The notes under the pieces are model-generated. The model saw only the letters and a program-made list of their open reading frames with translations. It was not told where the DNA came from and made no database searches. DNA of 64,000 nt from NCBI GenBank assembly GCA_964612975.1, contig CAZTGC010000001.1, positions 335,039 to 399,038 of the forward strand, given 5' to 3'. Of this stretch, positions 8,214-17,118 are shown in pieces (position 1 is the stretch's first letter; every line of letters starts with the position of its first letter). The stretch is from NZ13-RE01 sp964612975. Lineage in GTDB: Bacteria > Dictyoglomota > Dictyoglomia > Dictyoglomales > Dictyoglomaceae. The position numbers and the translations under genes are program-made.

Positions 8214-9024
8214 AAATTTAATGCTTAATATTAAAGCATGCCTTGGAAGGGCTCAAGTAAGGTTTATTGGGCTAAAAAGAGATCTTTATTGGATTCCCTT
8301 CGATGTATTACTACCACTTTTAGGAGTTTCTACTTTTATATTTATATATAAATCACTAAAAATGCCTCCTATTACCTATACCTTTGTGATCTTAGGGGGA
8401 TCTATGATATCTTATTGGTTGAATATATTGTGGTCTATGGCCTCTCAGTTATACTGGGAGAGAATGACAGGAAATCTTCCATTATTTTTTATTGCTCCAT
8501 GTTCTATAAATAGTATTCTCATTGGAATGGCAATTGGTGGGATTTATGCAACTTCTGTCAGAGCTTTATCTATTATTCTTTTAGGAATAATTTTTTTTAA
8601 AATTCCTATATACTGGCAGGGGCTTCCTCAAGCAATCTTAGCTTTTCTACTTACTCTTCTATCTCTTTATGGACTTGGAATGATGTTAAGTAGTATTTTT
8701 CTTTTATCAGGAAGAGAAGCTTGGCATCTTTCTAATCTTCTTCAAGAACCCATTTATCTTTTTTCAGGATTTTTCTTCCCCATAAAAACCTTAGGATTCT
8801 GGATAGCTTCCCTTGCTTCGTTAATTCCTGCATCCTTAGGATTAGATTCTCTTAGACAAAGTTTGATACCAGAAAGTAAACCCTTTGCCTTTTTATCATT
8901 CGAAATAGAGATAATTATTCTTTGTATTTTATCTATAATTTATATCTACATGTCCTTTATTTTGGTAAAAAAGATTGAAAAAATTGCTCGAAGAGAAGGA
9001 AGATTGATAACAAGATGGCAATAA
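8203..9024 (+). CDS. ABC-2 type transporter permease 1
   Basis: Integral membrane subunit of the exporter, 273 residues with about six hydrophobic segments (for example residues 35-55, 60-80, 105-130, 145-170, 180-200, 230-255). The ABC-2 membrane family shows as a hydrophobic core with GREAWHLSNLLQEPIYLFSGFFFPI, the usual permease block before the last helices. The start ATG-ATG at 8203 overlaps the ATPase gene, and its own 3' end overlaps permease 2 by 10 bases. The two permeases probably form a heterodimer served by one ATPase. Confidence 0.85.
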   Translation: MMTKNLMLNIKACLGRAQVRFIGLKRDLYWIPFDVLLPLLGVSTFIFIYKSLKMPPITYTFVILGGSMISYWLNILWSMASQLYWERMTGNLPLFFIAPCSINSILIGMAIGGIYATSVRALSIILLGIIFFKIPIYWQGLPQAILAFLLTLLSLYGLGMMLSSIFLLSGREAWHLSNLLQEPIYLFSGFFFPIKTLGFWIASLASLIPASLGLDSLRQSLIPESKPFAFLSFEIEIIILCILSIIYIYMSFILVKKIEKIARREGRLITRWQ

Positions 9025-9830
9025 TAAAAAGGCTTTATTATTTCTTTGTTCTTGGCTGGAAAATATGGAGTGATTGGGCACAATGGTGGGTTTTTTTGGG
9101 GTATCTATTAATAAGGCCAATTTTTGGAGTTGCAATTTTGTATATGGTGATTTATTTTGCCCAAGGAAATAAGGGAATGAATCTTTTCTTCTGGATTTTA
9201 GCTGGAAATGCCCTATTTCAAATTCTTTCAGGAACAAGCACAGGAATGGTCTGGACTATATTTGATGATAGAAATTTTTATGAGACATTAATTCCTATAT
9301 ATATTTCTCCAGGAAGTTTTTTAGAAAAAGTCATAGGAAGATCCCTTGGAGTGGGAGTAACGGGAATTTTTACCTCATCCTTTATACTTCTTCTTGCTTT
9401 TTTACTGGGTGCAGATTATTCTATAAGGCCTTCCTTTTTTTATTATGTTTTACTTTTTCTTTTAACAGGAATAGGCTTTGGATTGATCCTTGCCTCTTTT
9501 TCCTTATTTATGGGAGAGGGAGCAGGCTATCTTATTGAGGGGACGATCTCTGCTCTTCAATTAATATCTGGTGTCTCCTTTGCTCCTCAACTTCTTCCCA
9601 ATTTTTTACAAAAAATTGCCTTTATTAATCCCTTTTTATATCTTATAGAAGGAGGAAGAAGATCTTTAGGACTTTCCTCTTTCTTTATCCAAGAGATTTC
9701 TTCAGAAAGATTAGTTTCTTATAGTCTTCTAACAAGCTTATTGACCATAATAATAGGAATAACAACATTTTTAATTTCTGAAAAAATTGCAAGAAGGAAT
9801 GGAGCTCTAACAAGAAAAACCAATTACTAG
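9015..9830 (+). CDS. ABC-2 type transporter permease 2
   Basis: Second membrane subunit, 271 residues with about six hydrophobic segments. GAGYLIEGTISALQLISGVSFAPQLLPNFL matches the permease-1 region GREAWHLSNLLQEPIYLFSGFFFPI in position and style, so the two are divergent paralogues. The ATG at 9015 lies inside the 3' end of permease 1. It is the last gene of the three-gene exporter operon, and tRNA-Val lies 18 bases downstream on the opposite strand. Confidence 0.83.
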   Translation: MAIIKRLYYFFVLGWKIWSDWAQWWVFLGYLLIRPIFGVAILYMVIYFAQGNKGMNLFFWILAGNALFQILSGTSTGMVWTIFDDRNFYETLIPIYISPGSFLEKVIGRSLGVGVTGIFTSSFILLLAFLLGADYSIRPSFFYYVLLFLLTGIGFGLILASFSLFMGEGAGYLIEGTISALQLISGVSFAPQLLPNFLQKIAFINPFLYLIEGGRRSLGLSSFFIQEISSERLVSYSLLTSLLTIIIGITTFLISEKIARRNGALTRKTNY

Positions 9831-9848
9831 TCTAATTTTACATCATCC

Positions 9849-9924
9849 TGGTGGGCGGAGCAGGATTTGAACCTGCGACCTCCTGCGTGTGAAGCAGGTG
9901 CTCTAACCACTGAGCCATCCGCCC
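9849..9924 (-). tRNA. tRNA-Val (CAC anticodon)
   Basis: 76 nt including encoded CCA. Acceptor GGGCGGA pairs with TCCGCCC. The anticodon stem CCTGC/GCAGG encloses loop TTCACAC, giving anticodon CAC for GUG codons. The T-arm is GCAGGTTCAAATCCTGC. It is cotranscribed with the CAT tRNA 56 bases upstream. Confidence 0.93.
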
Positions 9925-9980
9925 TCTTCATTGAAGATAAAAAATAAAAGATTTTGTTAAGATAAAGAATATATAAAAAA

Positions 9981-10055
9981 TGGTGGGCCCGCCAGGATTC
10001 GAACCTAGAACCAACCGGTTATGAGCCGGCTGCTCTGCCGTTGAGCTACGGGCCC
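9981..10055 (-). tRNA. tRNA with CAT anticodon (elongator Met, or Ile after lysidine modification)
   Basis: 75 nt including encoded CCA. Acceptor GGGCCCG pairs with CGGGCCC, the D-arm has GTAGCTCAACGGCAGAGC, the anticodon loop is CTCATAA, and the T-arm is CTAGGTTCGAATCCTGG. The first acceptor pair is normal and the anticodon stem lacks the three G-C pairs of an initiator, so it is an elongator Met or a TilS-modified Ile tRNA; sequence alone does not decide. Confidence 0.9.
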
Positions 10056-10069
10056 ATCTTTTTGTAATA

Positions 10070-10098
10070 ATTATAAAATATTTTGTCCTATATGGCAA
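10070..10098 (-). promoter_or_regulatory. Promoter of the tRNA(CAT)-tRNA-Val unit
   Basis: Leftward TTGCCA (10093-10098), 17-base spacer, TATAAT (10070-10075). The hexamers are the same as those of the tRNA-Ser promoter. Confidence 0.82.
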
Positions 10099-10310
10099 GA
10101 GGGCGATCTTCCTGAAAAATAATCTAATTCGAATAGGTCTTTCAATTCTCTTTTCTATGATAAATTGGGTGGTAAATATGTCTTCACCACGTGCTAAAGA
10201 TATCTGACTAAAATGACAAAAAATTCCAAAAAATATCAAAAATTTTATATTAATTTATAAAAGTTTAAGATTTATAGTTTAGATAAAAATTTAATCAAGG
10301 AGGGTTTACC

Positions 10311-11570
10311 ATGAGAAGAAGCTTTAAAAAAATATCTTTCCTTATCCTTGTATTCTTCTTACTTTTTTCTCTCCTTATGGGATCTGCACAAGAAAAAATT
10401 AAAATTAGAGCAGTAACATATTTTACAGGGGAAGATCCATGGACAAGTGTATGGCAAAGTGTAATAAAAGAATTCATGAAAAAGTATCCAAATGTAGAAA
10501 TTATTGACGAGGCTACACCTACTGCTGGTGATTTAATTAGAACAAAAATAAAAACAGATTTTGCATCAGGAAATGAACCAGATGTGGCCTTCTTTTTTAT
10601 AGGAGCAGATGCAGAACCTTTATTAAAGACAAGAAAAGTATACGCATGGGATGAAGATTTAGAAAAAGATACAGACTGGAGCAAGAATTTTTATAAAGGA
10701 GCTTTAGAATTTGCAAGATATAAAGGTCCTATAAAAGACTACGATGGGAAAATTTATGCCCTTCCCACCATTGGGTTTTATGAGGGATTATTTGTAAATA
10801 AAGATTTGTTTGACAAATATAAGTTAGATCTTCCTACAACCTGGGATAAGTTATTAAAGGCTATTAGCGTGTTAAAAAGCAAGAATATAATCCCTATAGC
10901 AGGATCTATTCTTGATTCTTACTATTTAATTGAAACTTTGATCCTCTCAGCAGGAGGCCCAGAAGGACATAAAACTCCATTCCATCCATCCTGGGAAAAA
11001 GGTCTGGATTATATAAAAAGATTATATATTCTAAACGCATTTCCAAAAGACTCATTAACTCTTAAAGATGAACAAGCCAGAGAGTTATTTTTCGATAAAA
11101 AAGCTGGAATGATGATAAATGGATCCTGGTGTGTAGGGGGATTAAAGGATAAAGTGAATACGATAATAATGCCTGTACCTGTAATTCCAGGAGGTAAAGC
11201 ACATCCAACAGATATAATTGGAGGATTTGGATCAGGCTGGTATGTAAGTAAGGAACTTAACGAGAAAAAGAATGGGATACCTGTTAAATTTGTAAAATAT
11301 ATAACTTCTCCTGAGGTTGAAGCAAAATTTATCGCTATAGGTGGTGTGCCTGCTATTAAATGTAAGGTTGAAAAGGTATCACCTGCTGCCCAAAGTGGAT
11401 ATGATATGATGGAAAGAGCAAGAACTGTTTCCATGCCAATAGATGCTCAAATTAATCCTGAAGCTTTTACATACATAAGAACAAATCTTGCATACGTTGT
11501 AACTGGAAAGAAGACAGCTAAAGCCTTATTAGCTGAAGCAAAGAAAATTCACGAGGAGGCAAAAAGATAG
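10311..11570 (+). CDS. Sugar ABC transporter substrate-binding protein (family 1)
   Basis: Extracellular binding protein for a CUT1 carbohydrate importer, 419 residues. Residues 1-27 form a signal peptide (RRSFKK, a long hydrophobic stretch, then GSAQ); there is no lipobox Cys. The mature part shows the family-1 fold: VIKEFMKKYPNVEI, SGNEPDVAFFF, GKIYALPT near residue 145, LPTTWDKLLKAI, and FFDKKAGMMINGSW. A strong ribosome site CAAGGAGGG precedes the ATG. Two permease genes and a two-component pair follow in the same direction. A stable hairpin after the stop may set a higher level of this subunit than of the permeases. The ligand is not known. Confidence 0.9.
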   Translation: MRRSFKKISFLILVFFLLFSLLMGSAQEKIKIRAVTYFTGEDPWTSVWQSVIKEFMKKYPNVEIIDEATPTAGDLIRTKIKTDFASGNEPDVAFFFIGADAEPLLKTRKVYAWDEDLEKDTDWSKNFYKGALEFARYKGPIKDYDGKIYALPTIGFYEGLFVNKDLFDKYKLDLPTTWDKLLKAISVLKSKNIIPIAGSILDSYYLIETLILSAGGPEGHKTPFHPSWEKGLDYIKRLYILNAFPKDSLTLKDEQARELFFDKKAGMMINGSWCVGGLKDKVNTIIMPVPVIPGGKAHPTDIIGGFGSGWYVSKELNEKKNGIPVKFVKYITSPEVEAKFIAIGGVPAIKCKVEKVSPAAQSGYDMMERARTVSMPIDAQINPEAFTYIRTNLAYVVTGKKTAKALLAEAKKIHEEAKR

Positions 11571-11588
11571 GATATTAATTAATGAATG

Positions 11589-11608
11589 GGGGCGCTAATA
11601 GGCGCCCC
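11589..11608 (+). terminator. Intergenic hairpin after the binding protein gene
   Basis: GGGGCGC (11589-11595) pairs with GCGCCCC (11602-11608) around TAATAG. It has no clean U-run, so it more likely stabilises the upstream mRNA end or partly terminates than stops transcription fully. Confidence 0.6.
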
Positions 11609-11643
11609 ACCCCATTAAATTTTATTAAAAGGAGGTTTTAAGA

Positions 11644-12513
11644 TTGTTTTTTCAGAATAAAAGACATATATTAATTTTTTTAATTCCCTCGTTAATTTTA
11701 ATAGCTATATTTGTTTATTATCCCTTGTTTTCTACAATATATCATAGTTTCTACAATTGGAGAGATTTTTCAAATTTTAGGAACTTTATAGGTTTAGGAA
11801 ATTATGAAAGATTAATCAAAGATATTGCTATTCATAAAGCAGTTATTAATACATTTATTATGTTAATCAGTGTTATAATATTCCAAGTTGGATTTGCTCT
11901 TATTCTTGCTCTATTAGTGCATTATTTACAAAAAGGTCAAAAATTTTTTAGAACTGTTTATTTTTTTCCTGTAACTATTTCTGGCACAGCTATTGGGCTT
12001 ATGTTTTATTTGACATACAGTTATGAATATGGATTTTTAAATTCAATTTTAACCTCCTTTGGAAAAGAAAAGATAGTTTGGATAACTGAGAATTCAGCAT
12101 TATTCATGGTATTGATTCCCATAATATGGCAATATATTGGATTTTATTTTGTTATATTTCTAGCTGCTCTCTCCAAAATTCCTCAAGATTTTTATGATTC
12201 TGCCTTGATTGATGGTGTATCAAAATTTTATAGCGCAATATATATTTCTATTCCCCTAATATGGGATGTTATAGCAGTCTCTATCTCCCTTGCAATTGTT
12301 GGAACTTTTAAAGTCTTTGATATTGTATATGTAATAACAGGTGGGGGGCCAATGAATGCAAGTCAAGTTTTGGGAACCTATCTCCATAGTGTAGCCTTCA
12401 CTGGGCAAAATCAAGGTTATGGTTCAGCAATTGGTACACTAATTATTTTTTTAGGTCTTTTATTATCTCTCATTACTAATAAATTTTTGAAGAGAGACAG
12501 AATAACTTATTAA
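11644..12513 (+). CDS. Sugar ABC transporter permease (MalF/UgpA type)
   Basis: Inner-membrane subunit of the CUT1 importer, 289 residues with six predicted helices. The ATPase-docking EAA loop is DSALIDGVSKFYSAIYISIPLIWDV (about residues 185-210). The start is a TTG at 11644, eight bases after AAGGAGG; no in-frame ATG is near. It pairs with the next permease. No ATP-binding subunit is encoded in this operon, so a shared MsmK-like ATPase elsewhere is likely. Confidence 0.9.
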   Translation: MFFQNKRHILIFLIPSLILIAIFVYYPLFSTIYHSFYNWRDFSNFRNFIGLGNYERLIKDIAIHKAVINTFIMLISVIIFQVGFALILALLVHYLQKGQKFFRTVYFFPVTISGTAIGLMFYLTYSYEYGFLNSILTSFGKEKIVWITENSALFMVLIPIIWQYIGFYFVIFLAALSKIPQDFYDSALIDGVSKFYSAIYISIPLIWDVIAVSISLAIVGTFKVFDIVYVITGGGPMNASQVLGTYLHSVAFTGQNQGYGSAIGTLIIFLGLLLSLITNKFLKRDRITY

Positions 12514-12525
12514 GGAGGTTTCATT

Positions 12526-13365
12526 ATGAGAAGAGATAAAATTTCTATTCTAAACATTATAGTTTATCTTATATTAATTCTTTGGGCAATATCTACAATA
12601 TCTCCCTTTTTGTGGGTTATAAATAATTCCTTTAAAACCACCTCAGAAATTCTCTTAAATTCATTGGGCTTTCCTAAAGAATTGTCCTTTAGAAATTATC
12701 AGCAATTAGGAAATTATGGTAATATAAATATGTTCAAGGGTTTCTTAAATAGCTTTATAATCTCAGGAAGTGTTGTCTTATTAGTTTTATTTATTTCAAG
12801 TTTAGCCTCTTTCGTTCTCTCAAGATTCGATTTTAAAATCAATAACACGTTCAAATCCCTTGCTACTGTAGCAATGTTAGTTCCTACTTTTTCTATTGTT
12901 ATTCCTGCTCTTGTTCTGGTAAGAAAATTAGGAATAAGTGGCAGTTATCTATCTTTAATCCTACCCCAAACAGCACTTAATTTGCCTTTTGCTATCTTAG
13001 TCTTATCAAGTTTCATGATAACCCTTCCTAAGGAATTGGAAGAATCTGCTCTTATTGATGGTGCTAATTTTTTAACTATTCTCTTCAAAATTTTATTACC
13101 TCTATCTATTCCAGGTATTGTAACTGTAGCAATCTTTGTTTTTTTATGGTCTTATAACGATTTATTCATGTCTATGATTTTTATTCCGATAAGAGAAAAA
13201 CAACCTATATGTGTTCTCTTATCCTTAGTGTCTAGTATTTATGGTACAAACTATGGAGCAATGATGTCTGCGCTTGTTATTACTATCATTCCAGTTCTCA
13301 TTTTATATATATCTCTTCAGGAGTTTGTAATTAAAGGATTGACAGCAGGGGCAATTAAGGGTTAA
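12526..13365 (+). CDS. Sugar ABC transporter permease (MalG/UgpE type)
   Basis: Second CUT1 permease, 279 residues and six helices. The EAA loop is ELEESALIDGANFLTILFKILLPLSIPG (about residues 165-195), the canonical docking site for the ATPase. A TAAGGAGG ribosome site sits seven bases before the ATG, 12 bases after the previous stop. The response regulator gene follows within 35 bases. Confidence 0.92.
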   Translation: MRRDKISILNIIVYLILILWAISTISPFLWVINNSFKTTSEILLNSLGFPKELSFRNYQQLGNYGNINMFKGFLNSFIISGSVVLLVLFISSLASFVLSRFDFKINNTFKSLATVAMLVPTFSIVIPALVLVRKLGISGSYLSLILPQTALNLPFAILVLSSFMITLPKELEESALIDGANFLTILFKILLPLSIPGIVTVAIFVFLWSYNDLFMSMIFIPIREKQPICVLLSLVSSIYGTNYGAMMSALVITIIPVLILYISLQEFVIKGLTAGAIKG

Positions 13366-13396
13366 GCTTTAAAAAGTTTTATAAGGGGATGATAGT

Positions 13397-14176
13397 ATTT
13401 TAAAGGTTTTAATTGTTGAGGATGAACCTATAACCTGTGAAGGATTAAAAAAATTCATCAACTGGAATAAATTTAACTGTACATTAGTAGGACTAGCAGA
13501 GGATGCTATGGAAGCTCTATATTTTATAGAAAAATTAAAACCAGAAATTATAATAACTGATATAGTAATGCCTGGAATGAGTGGATTAGAAATGATTAAA
13601 AGAATTAAAAAAACATATATTAATGGAAAAATAATAATTATTACAGCATACAGAAATCTTGCTTATGCTCAAGAGGCTATAAAACTTGGAGCATTTAGAC
13701 TACTTTTTAAACCAATAAAGGTTGAGGAATTAGAAGAGAGTATAAAAGATGCTTTAGAAGAGATGAATATAGAGTTAAATTTAGATGAATTAGATTTCAA
13801 AGAAAAAATAATTGAAATTCTAAAATCCACAACTTATAAAAATAATTTTAGCTTTCTCACAAAAAAAATCATAGAATATACAGTTCAAAATTATAACAAT
13901 AAAAATTTAACCTTGAGAGATTTATCTAAAAACTTCTACATTAGTTATTGGCATTTATCAAGGCTTATAAAGAAAGAATTAGGCTTAACTTTTAACCAAT
14001 TAGTTAATATTATAAGAATAGAAAAAGCAAAAACGCTTTTAACTATTCCCAAATACAAAATTAATGACATTGCAGAAATGGTAGGATATAGTGATATTAC
14101 TTATTTCTGGAAAATATTTAAAAAACTGACGGGAAAAAATCCTCGTAAATATCGAAATGAAAAATCTTTACTATAA
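13397..14176 (+). CDS. AraC-type response regulator (YesN-like), ATT start
   Basis: Receiver plus AraC/XylS DNA-binding domains, 259 residues. Read from ATT 13397 the protein begins MLKVLIVEDEP, giving the acidic pair (Glu8, Asp9), the phospho-acceptor Asp55 in ITDIVMPG, Thr in IIITAY and Lys in LFKPI. An AraC HTH follows (NFYISYWHLSRLIKKELGLTF and DIAEMVGYSDITYFWKIFKKLTG). The frame has a stop at 13382 and no ATG, GTG or TTG until 13508; starting there would delete beta-1 and the acidic pocket. A ribosome site TAAGGGGATGA is correctly spaced from the ATT. It overlaps the sensor kinase gene by 20 bases and presumably regulates the importer. Confidence 0.82.
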   Translation: MLKVLIVEDEPITCEGLKKFINWNKFNCTLVGLAEDAMEALYFIEKLKPEIIITDIVMPGMSGLEMIKRIKKTYINGKIIIITAYRNLAYAQEAIKLGAFRLLFKPIKVEELEESIKDALEEMNIELNLDELDFKEKIIEILKSTTYKNNFSFLTKKIIEYTVQNYNNKNLTLRDLSKNFYISYWHLSRLIKKELGLTFNQLVNIIRIEKAKTLLTIPKYKINDIAEMVGYSDITYFWKIFKKLTGKNPRKYRNEKSLL

Positions 14177-15857
14177 TCTTTCTATTCGAAGTAAAATTTT
14201 TATTATCTTCTTTATAATTATTTTTGTCCCATCTATAGCTTTTATATATGTGAATTCTTTTACTGTAAAAATACTAAAAAATAAACTTATAGATGCCTAC
14301 CAAACAAATCTTGAACAAATAAGCTTTTACATAGAAGAAAAAATAGAAAATCTTATAAAATTCACCCAAGAGATACTATACAATGATTTTCTCTATAAAG
14401 CTAATATTTATCTCCATAATATCTCCTCTCAAGATGAAATTACCTTTTATAATTTAAAAAAAATGATTGAAGAATTCCTAAGTTCAATACTTTTCTCAAG
14501 AAATGATATAATATCTATTTCATTCAAATTCTCTTCTAAAAATTTTTTATTTAATGTCTCCCGTTCCTCTCAATTATTTTCTGAAGAATTGATAAAAACT
14601 TTATATTCTCAAAGTTTAATTTTAAAGGGAAAACCTTTAATCTATGTTAATATTTCTGCACTAAAAGAGCCAGAGCTTTTTATCTCAAGAATCGTCTATG
14701 ATAGAAATACATTAAAAGAAATAGGTTTATTGATAGTTAAAATAAATTCTTATACAATATTTGAGAGCACAAAATTCTTTAAGAATATTGATTGTAAGGA
14801 TATAATTTTTTCTAATGAAAATAAAATCATTTTTTCCTTAACTGAGAAAGAAATCATTGGATCTATAATAAGCTTAAAAAACTCCAAAGACATCATATCT
14901 CTAAGTAAAAAAATCAAAAATTTAAACTGGTATATTTATTTATTAATTTATGAAAAACAACTTTTAGCAAAAATTTATCCCGTTAGTAAGTTATTATTCC
15001 TTATATTTGTTGTGGTTATATCTATTCTCTCCCTTATTGTTAACTTTTTATATAGAGATATACTTTCTCCTATAAATGTCCTTACAGAGGGTATGAGAAG
15101 GGTAGAAAAGGGAGATATAAAAATAAATTTAGAAACTCAAAGGAGAGATGAATTGGGTTTTCTTATAAAATCATTTAATAATGCCATCTCTAAAATAAAT
15201 AATCTTATAGATACAGTCTATAAGGCTCAAATTATTGCCAAAGACTCTCAAATTAAGGCATTACAATCTAAGATAAATCCTCATTTTATTTTTAATACTT
15301 TAGAAATGATAAGTTGGAAAGCAAGATTTTCAGGTGCAGATGAAGTTACGGATATGATAGATGCTTTTTCTAATATACTTGAAGCCCATATGAATAAAGA
15401 AGATAGACTTCTTATAGAAATCGAAGAAGAGCTTAGATACTTAGACAGTTATATATATCTAATGTCAAAAAGAGTAAAAAATGTTCAATATATAAAAGAA
15501 GTTGATAAATCTTTGTTAAATCATAAAATACCTGTGCTTATCATTCAACCAATAGTTGAAAATGTCTTTAAGCATGCTTTCAAATTTAAAAATAGAAAAG
15601 GGAAAAATATTTTGATAATTAAAATTTTTAAGGAGAATATTGATTTAGTGATATTAGTAGAGGACAATGGCAAAGGGATAGAAAAAAATAGTTTGAACCT
15701 TTTAACATCCTATTTAGATAAAGATGATAATAATAGAGGCTTAGCAAATGTTAATAAAAGAATAAAGCTACTTTTTGGAGAAAATTATGGTTTAACCATT
15801 AATAGTGAGAAATATAAGGGAACATCTATAAAAATAAAGTTACCTTCTATACAATAG
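14157..15857 (+). CDS. YesM-like sensor histidine kinase
   Basis: Membrane sensor kinase, 566 residues. A first membrane segment lies at about residues 13-35, an extracellular sensing region follows, and a second membrane segment lies at about 275-297. Next come a HAMP domain (ILSPINVLTEGMRRVEKGDI), the His_kinase motif with phosphorylated His near 377 (INPHFIFNTLEMI) and a HATPase domain (EDNGKGIEKNS, RGLANVNKRI). This is the LytS/YesM class, which partners AraC-type regulators such as the one encoded just upstream. Position after a CUT1 importer suggests sensing of the sugar or of the loaded binding protein (inference). Confidence 0.9.
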   Translation: MKNLYYNLSIRSKIFIIFFIIIFVPSIAFIYVNSFTVKILKNKLIDAYQTNLEQISFYIEEKIENLIKFTQEILYNDFLYKANIYLHNISSQDEITFYNLKKMIEEFLSSILFSRNDIISISFKFSSKNFLFNVSRSSQLFSEELIKTLYSQSLILKGKPLIYVNISALKEPELFISRIVYDRNTLKEIGLLIVKINSYTIFESTKFFKNIDCKDIIFSNENKIIFSLTEKEIIGSIISLKNSKDIISLSKKIKNLNWYIYLLIYEKQLLAKIYPVSKLLFLIFVVVISILSLIVNFLYRDILSPINVLTEGMRRVEKGDIKINLETQRRDELGFLIKSFNNAISKINNLIDTVYKAQIIAKDSQIKALQSKINPHFIFNTLEMISWKARFSGADEVTDMIDAFSNILEAHMNKEDRLLIEIEEELRYLDSYIYLMSKRVKNVQYIKEVDKSLLNHKIPVLIIQPIVENVFKHAFKFKNRKGKNILIIKIFKENIDLVILVEDNGKGIEKNSLNLLTSYLDKDDNNRGLANVNKRIKLLFGENYGLTINSEKYKGTSIKIKLPSIQ

Positions 15858-15865
15858 GAAAAGTT

Positions 15866-16285
15866 CTATAAGGTAAATATTCTTGTTTTTTCTCTCAATC
15901 TTTGTAAATCATTTTTCCCACTCTCATCTACATTTTTTAAGACCCCATGAGCATCAAGACCAATGATCTTTCATCTCTTTAACAAGGAGAAGTTTATGAA
16001 TTATTTATCCTTTAATTTTTTGAATATCTTCCAGATTAAAAGGATGTGATCTTTCTATTATTAAGCTAATTCTATTCTTATTAATCTTATTCCATAATCT
16101 TCCATTTCTTTAAACACATTTTTATCTTTTAGATTTCCTTTTGTGTAAACAATGGCATCCCAATTGTAAGATCTTGCCACAAAAAATTTATAATAAACTT
16201 CATCCCCAGGAACAACTTGTTCCTTCAAAAAATATTTATTAAATTCTAACCTTAGATTATAATAAAAATCAAAGTTTCTTCTTAT
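15866..16285 (-). pseudogene. Decayed coding region of unknown family
   Basis: This 450-base gap holds no intact gene, but the minus strand reads as three protein-like pieces in different frames. The first contains VVPGDEVYYKFFVARSYNWD and ends LIRIELA (about 16280-16080). The second is IERSHPFNLEDIQKIKG, ending at about 16015. The third is IGLDAHGVLKNVDESGKN, ending at the TAG at 15866. The pieces follow in order, separated by stops and frame changes, as expected of a gene decaying by small indels. I do not recognise the family. Confidence 0.55.
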
Positions 16286-16308
16286 TTTTATATAATTGGA
16301 GGTGAAAC

Positions 16309-17079
16309 ATGAAGGAAAGAAGAGAACCTATTGTTTTAGAAAATCTAGGACAAAAAATTTTAGGAGTAATTCATATTCCTGAAAAGCTTCCTGCTCCATT
16401 TATATTATTATGTCATGGTTTTACTGGAACAAAAATAGAACCCCACAGAATATTTGTAAATACTGCTGAGGCTCTAACAAAAGAAGGTATAGGAGCATTA
16501 AGAATTGATTTCAGGGGTTCAGGAGATAGTGAGGGCTCTTTTAAAGATATGACTTTAGAAGGAGAGGTTTCTGATGCAATGGTAGCATTAGATCATCTCT
16601 CAAAATGTGATTTTGTAGATAAGGAAAGAATTGGAATTCTTGGATTATCTATGGGGGGTGCTGTGGCAAGTATAACCTCAGGAAGAAATCCTCTTGTAAA
16701 ATCTTGTGTTCTATGGGCTGCAGTATGTCATTTTGATATCTTTTTTAATAGATCCCCTGAAGAGATGCAAAAAATAAGAGACTATGGGGATTTTATTGAT
16801 CTTGGAGGAAATCCCGTAGGAAAAAGATTCTTGGCAGAAATTATTAATATAAAACCCTTAGAAGAACTTAAAAAAAGAAACATTCCAGTTCTTGTAATCC
16901 ATGGAAATGGAGATATGGTTGTTCCTATTCAACATGCTTATGATTATTACAATGGCCTTAAGGGCACCCATGAGGTAGGATTAGAAATTATAGAAGAGGG
17001 AGATCACACCTTTAACTCCATAGAATGGGAAAAACAAGTTATCGAAAAAACAGTCAACTGGTTTAAGAAGACTTTATAA
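16309..17079 (+). CDS. Alpha/beta hydrolase (esterase)
   Basis: Serine hydrolase of 256 residues. HGFTGTKIEPHR (residues 35-46) forms the oxyanion-hole region, the nucleophile is Ser in GLSMGG (about residue 117), Asp lies in HGNGDMVVP (about 205) and His in EEGDHTF (about 233), a complete catalytic triad. There is no signal peptide, so it is cytoplasmic. The pattern resembles cinnamoyl/feruloyl-type esterases and acyl hydrolases; the substrate is not determined. A strong TTGGAGGTGA site precedes the ATG. It stands alone between two decayed genes. Confidence 0.85.
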   Translation: MKERREPIVLENLGQKILGVIHIPEKLPAPFILLCHGFTGTKIEPHRIFVNTAEALTKEGIGALRIDFRGSGDSEGSFKDMTLEGEVSDAMVALDHLSKCDFVDKERIGILGLSMGGAVASITSGRNPLVKSCVLWAAVCHFDIFFNRSPEEMQKIRDYGDFIDLGGNPVGKRFLAEIINIKPLEELKKRNIPVLVIHGNGDMVVPIQHAYDYYNGLKGTHEVGLEIIEEGDHTFNSIEWEKQVIEKTVNWFKKTL

Positions 17080-17085
17080 ATAAAA

Positions 17086-17106
17086 TTGGGGAGGAAGACT
17101 CCCCAA
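17086..17106 (-). terminator. Intrinsic terminator for leftward transcription
   Basis: TTGGGGAG and CTCCCCAA form an 8-bp hairpin with a 5-base loop. On the minus strand it is followed by TTTTATTT, so it ends leftward transcripts from the THEP1 region. On the plus strand the U-run is missing. Confidence 0.75.
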
Positions 17107-17118
17107 CTCAAAGAATTA

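Noticed and set aside
9928..10239. Minus-strand frame across the CAT tRNA.
   Set aside because: It is a by-product of the tRNA sequence, with no ribosome site.
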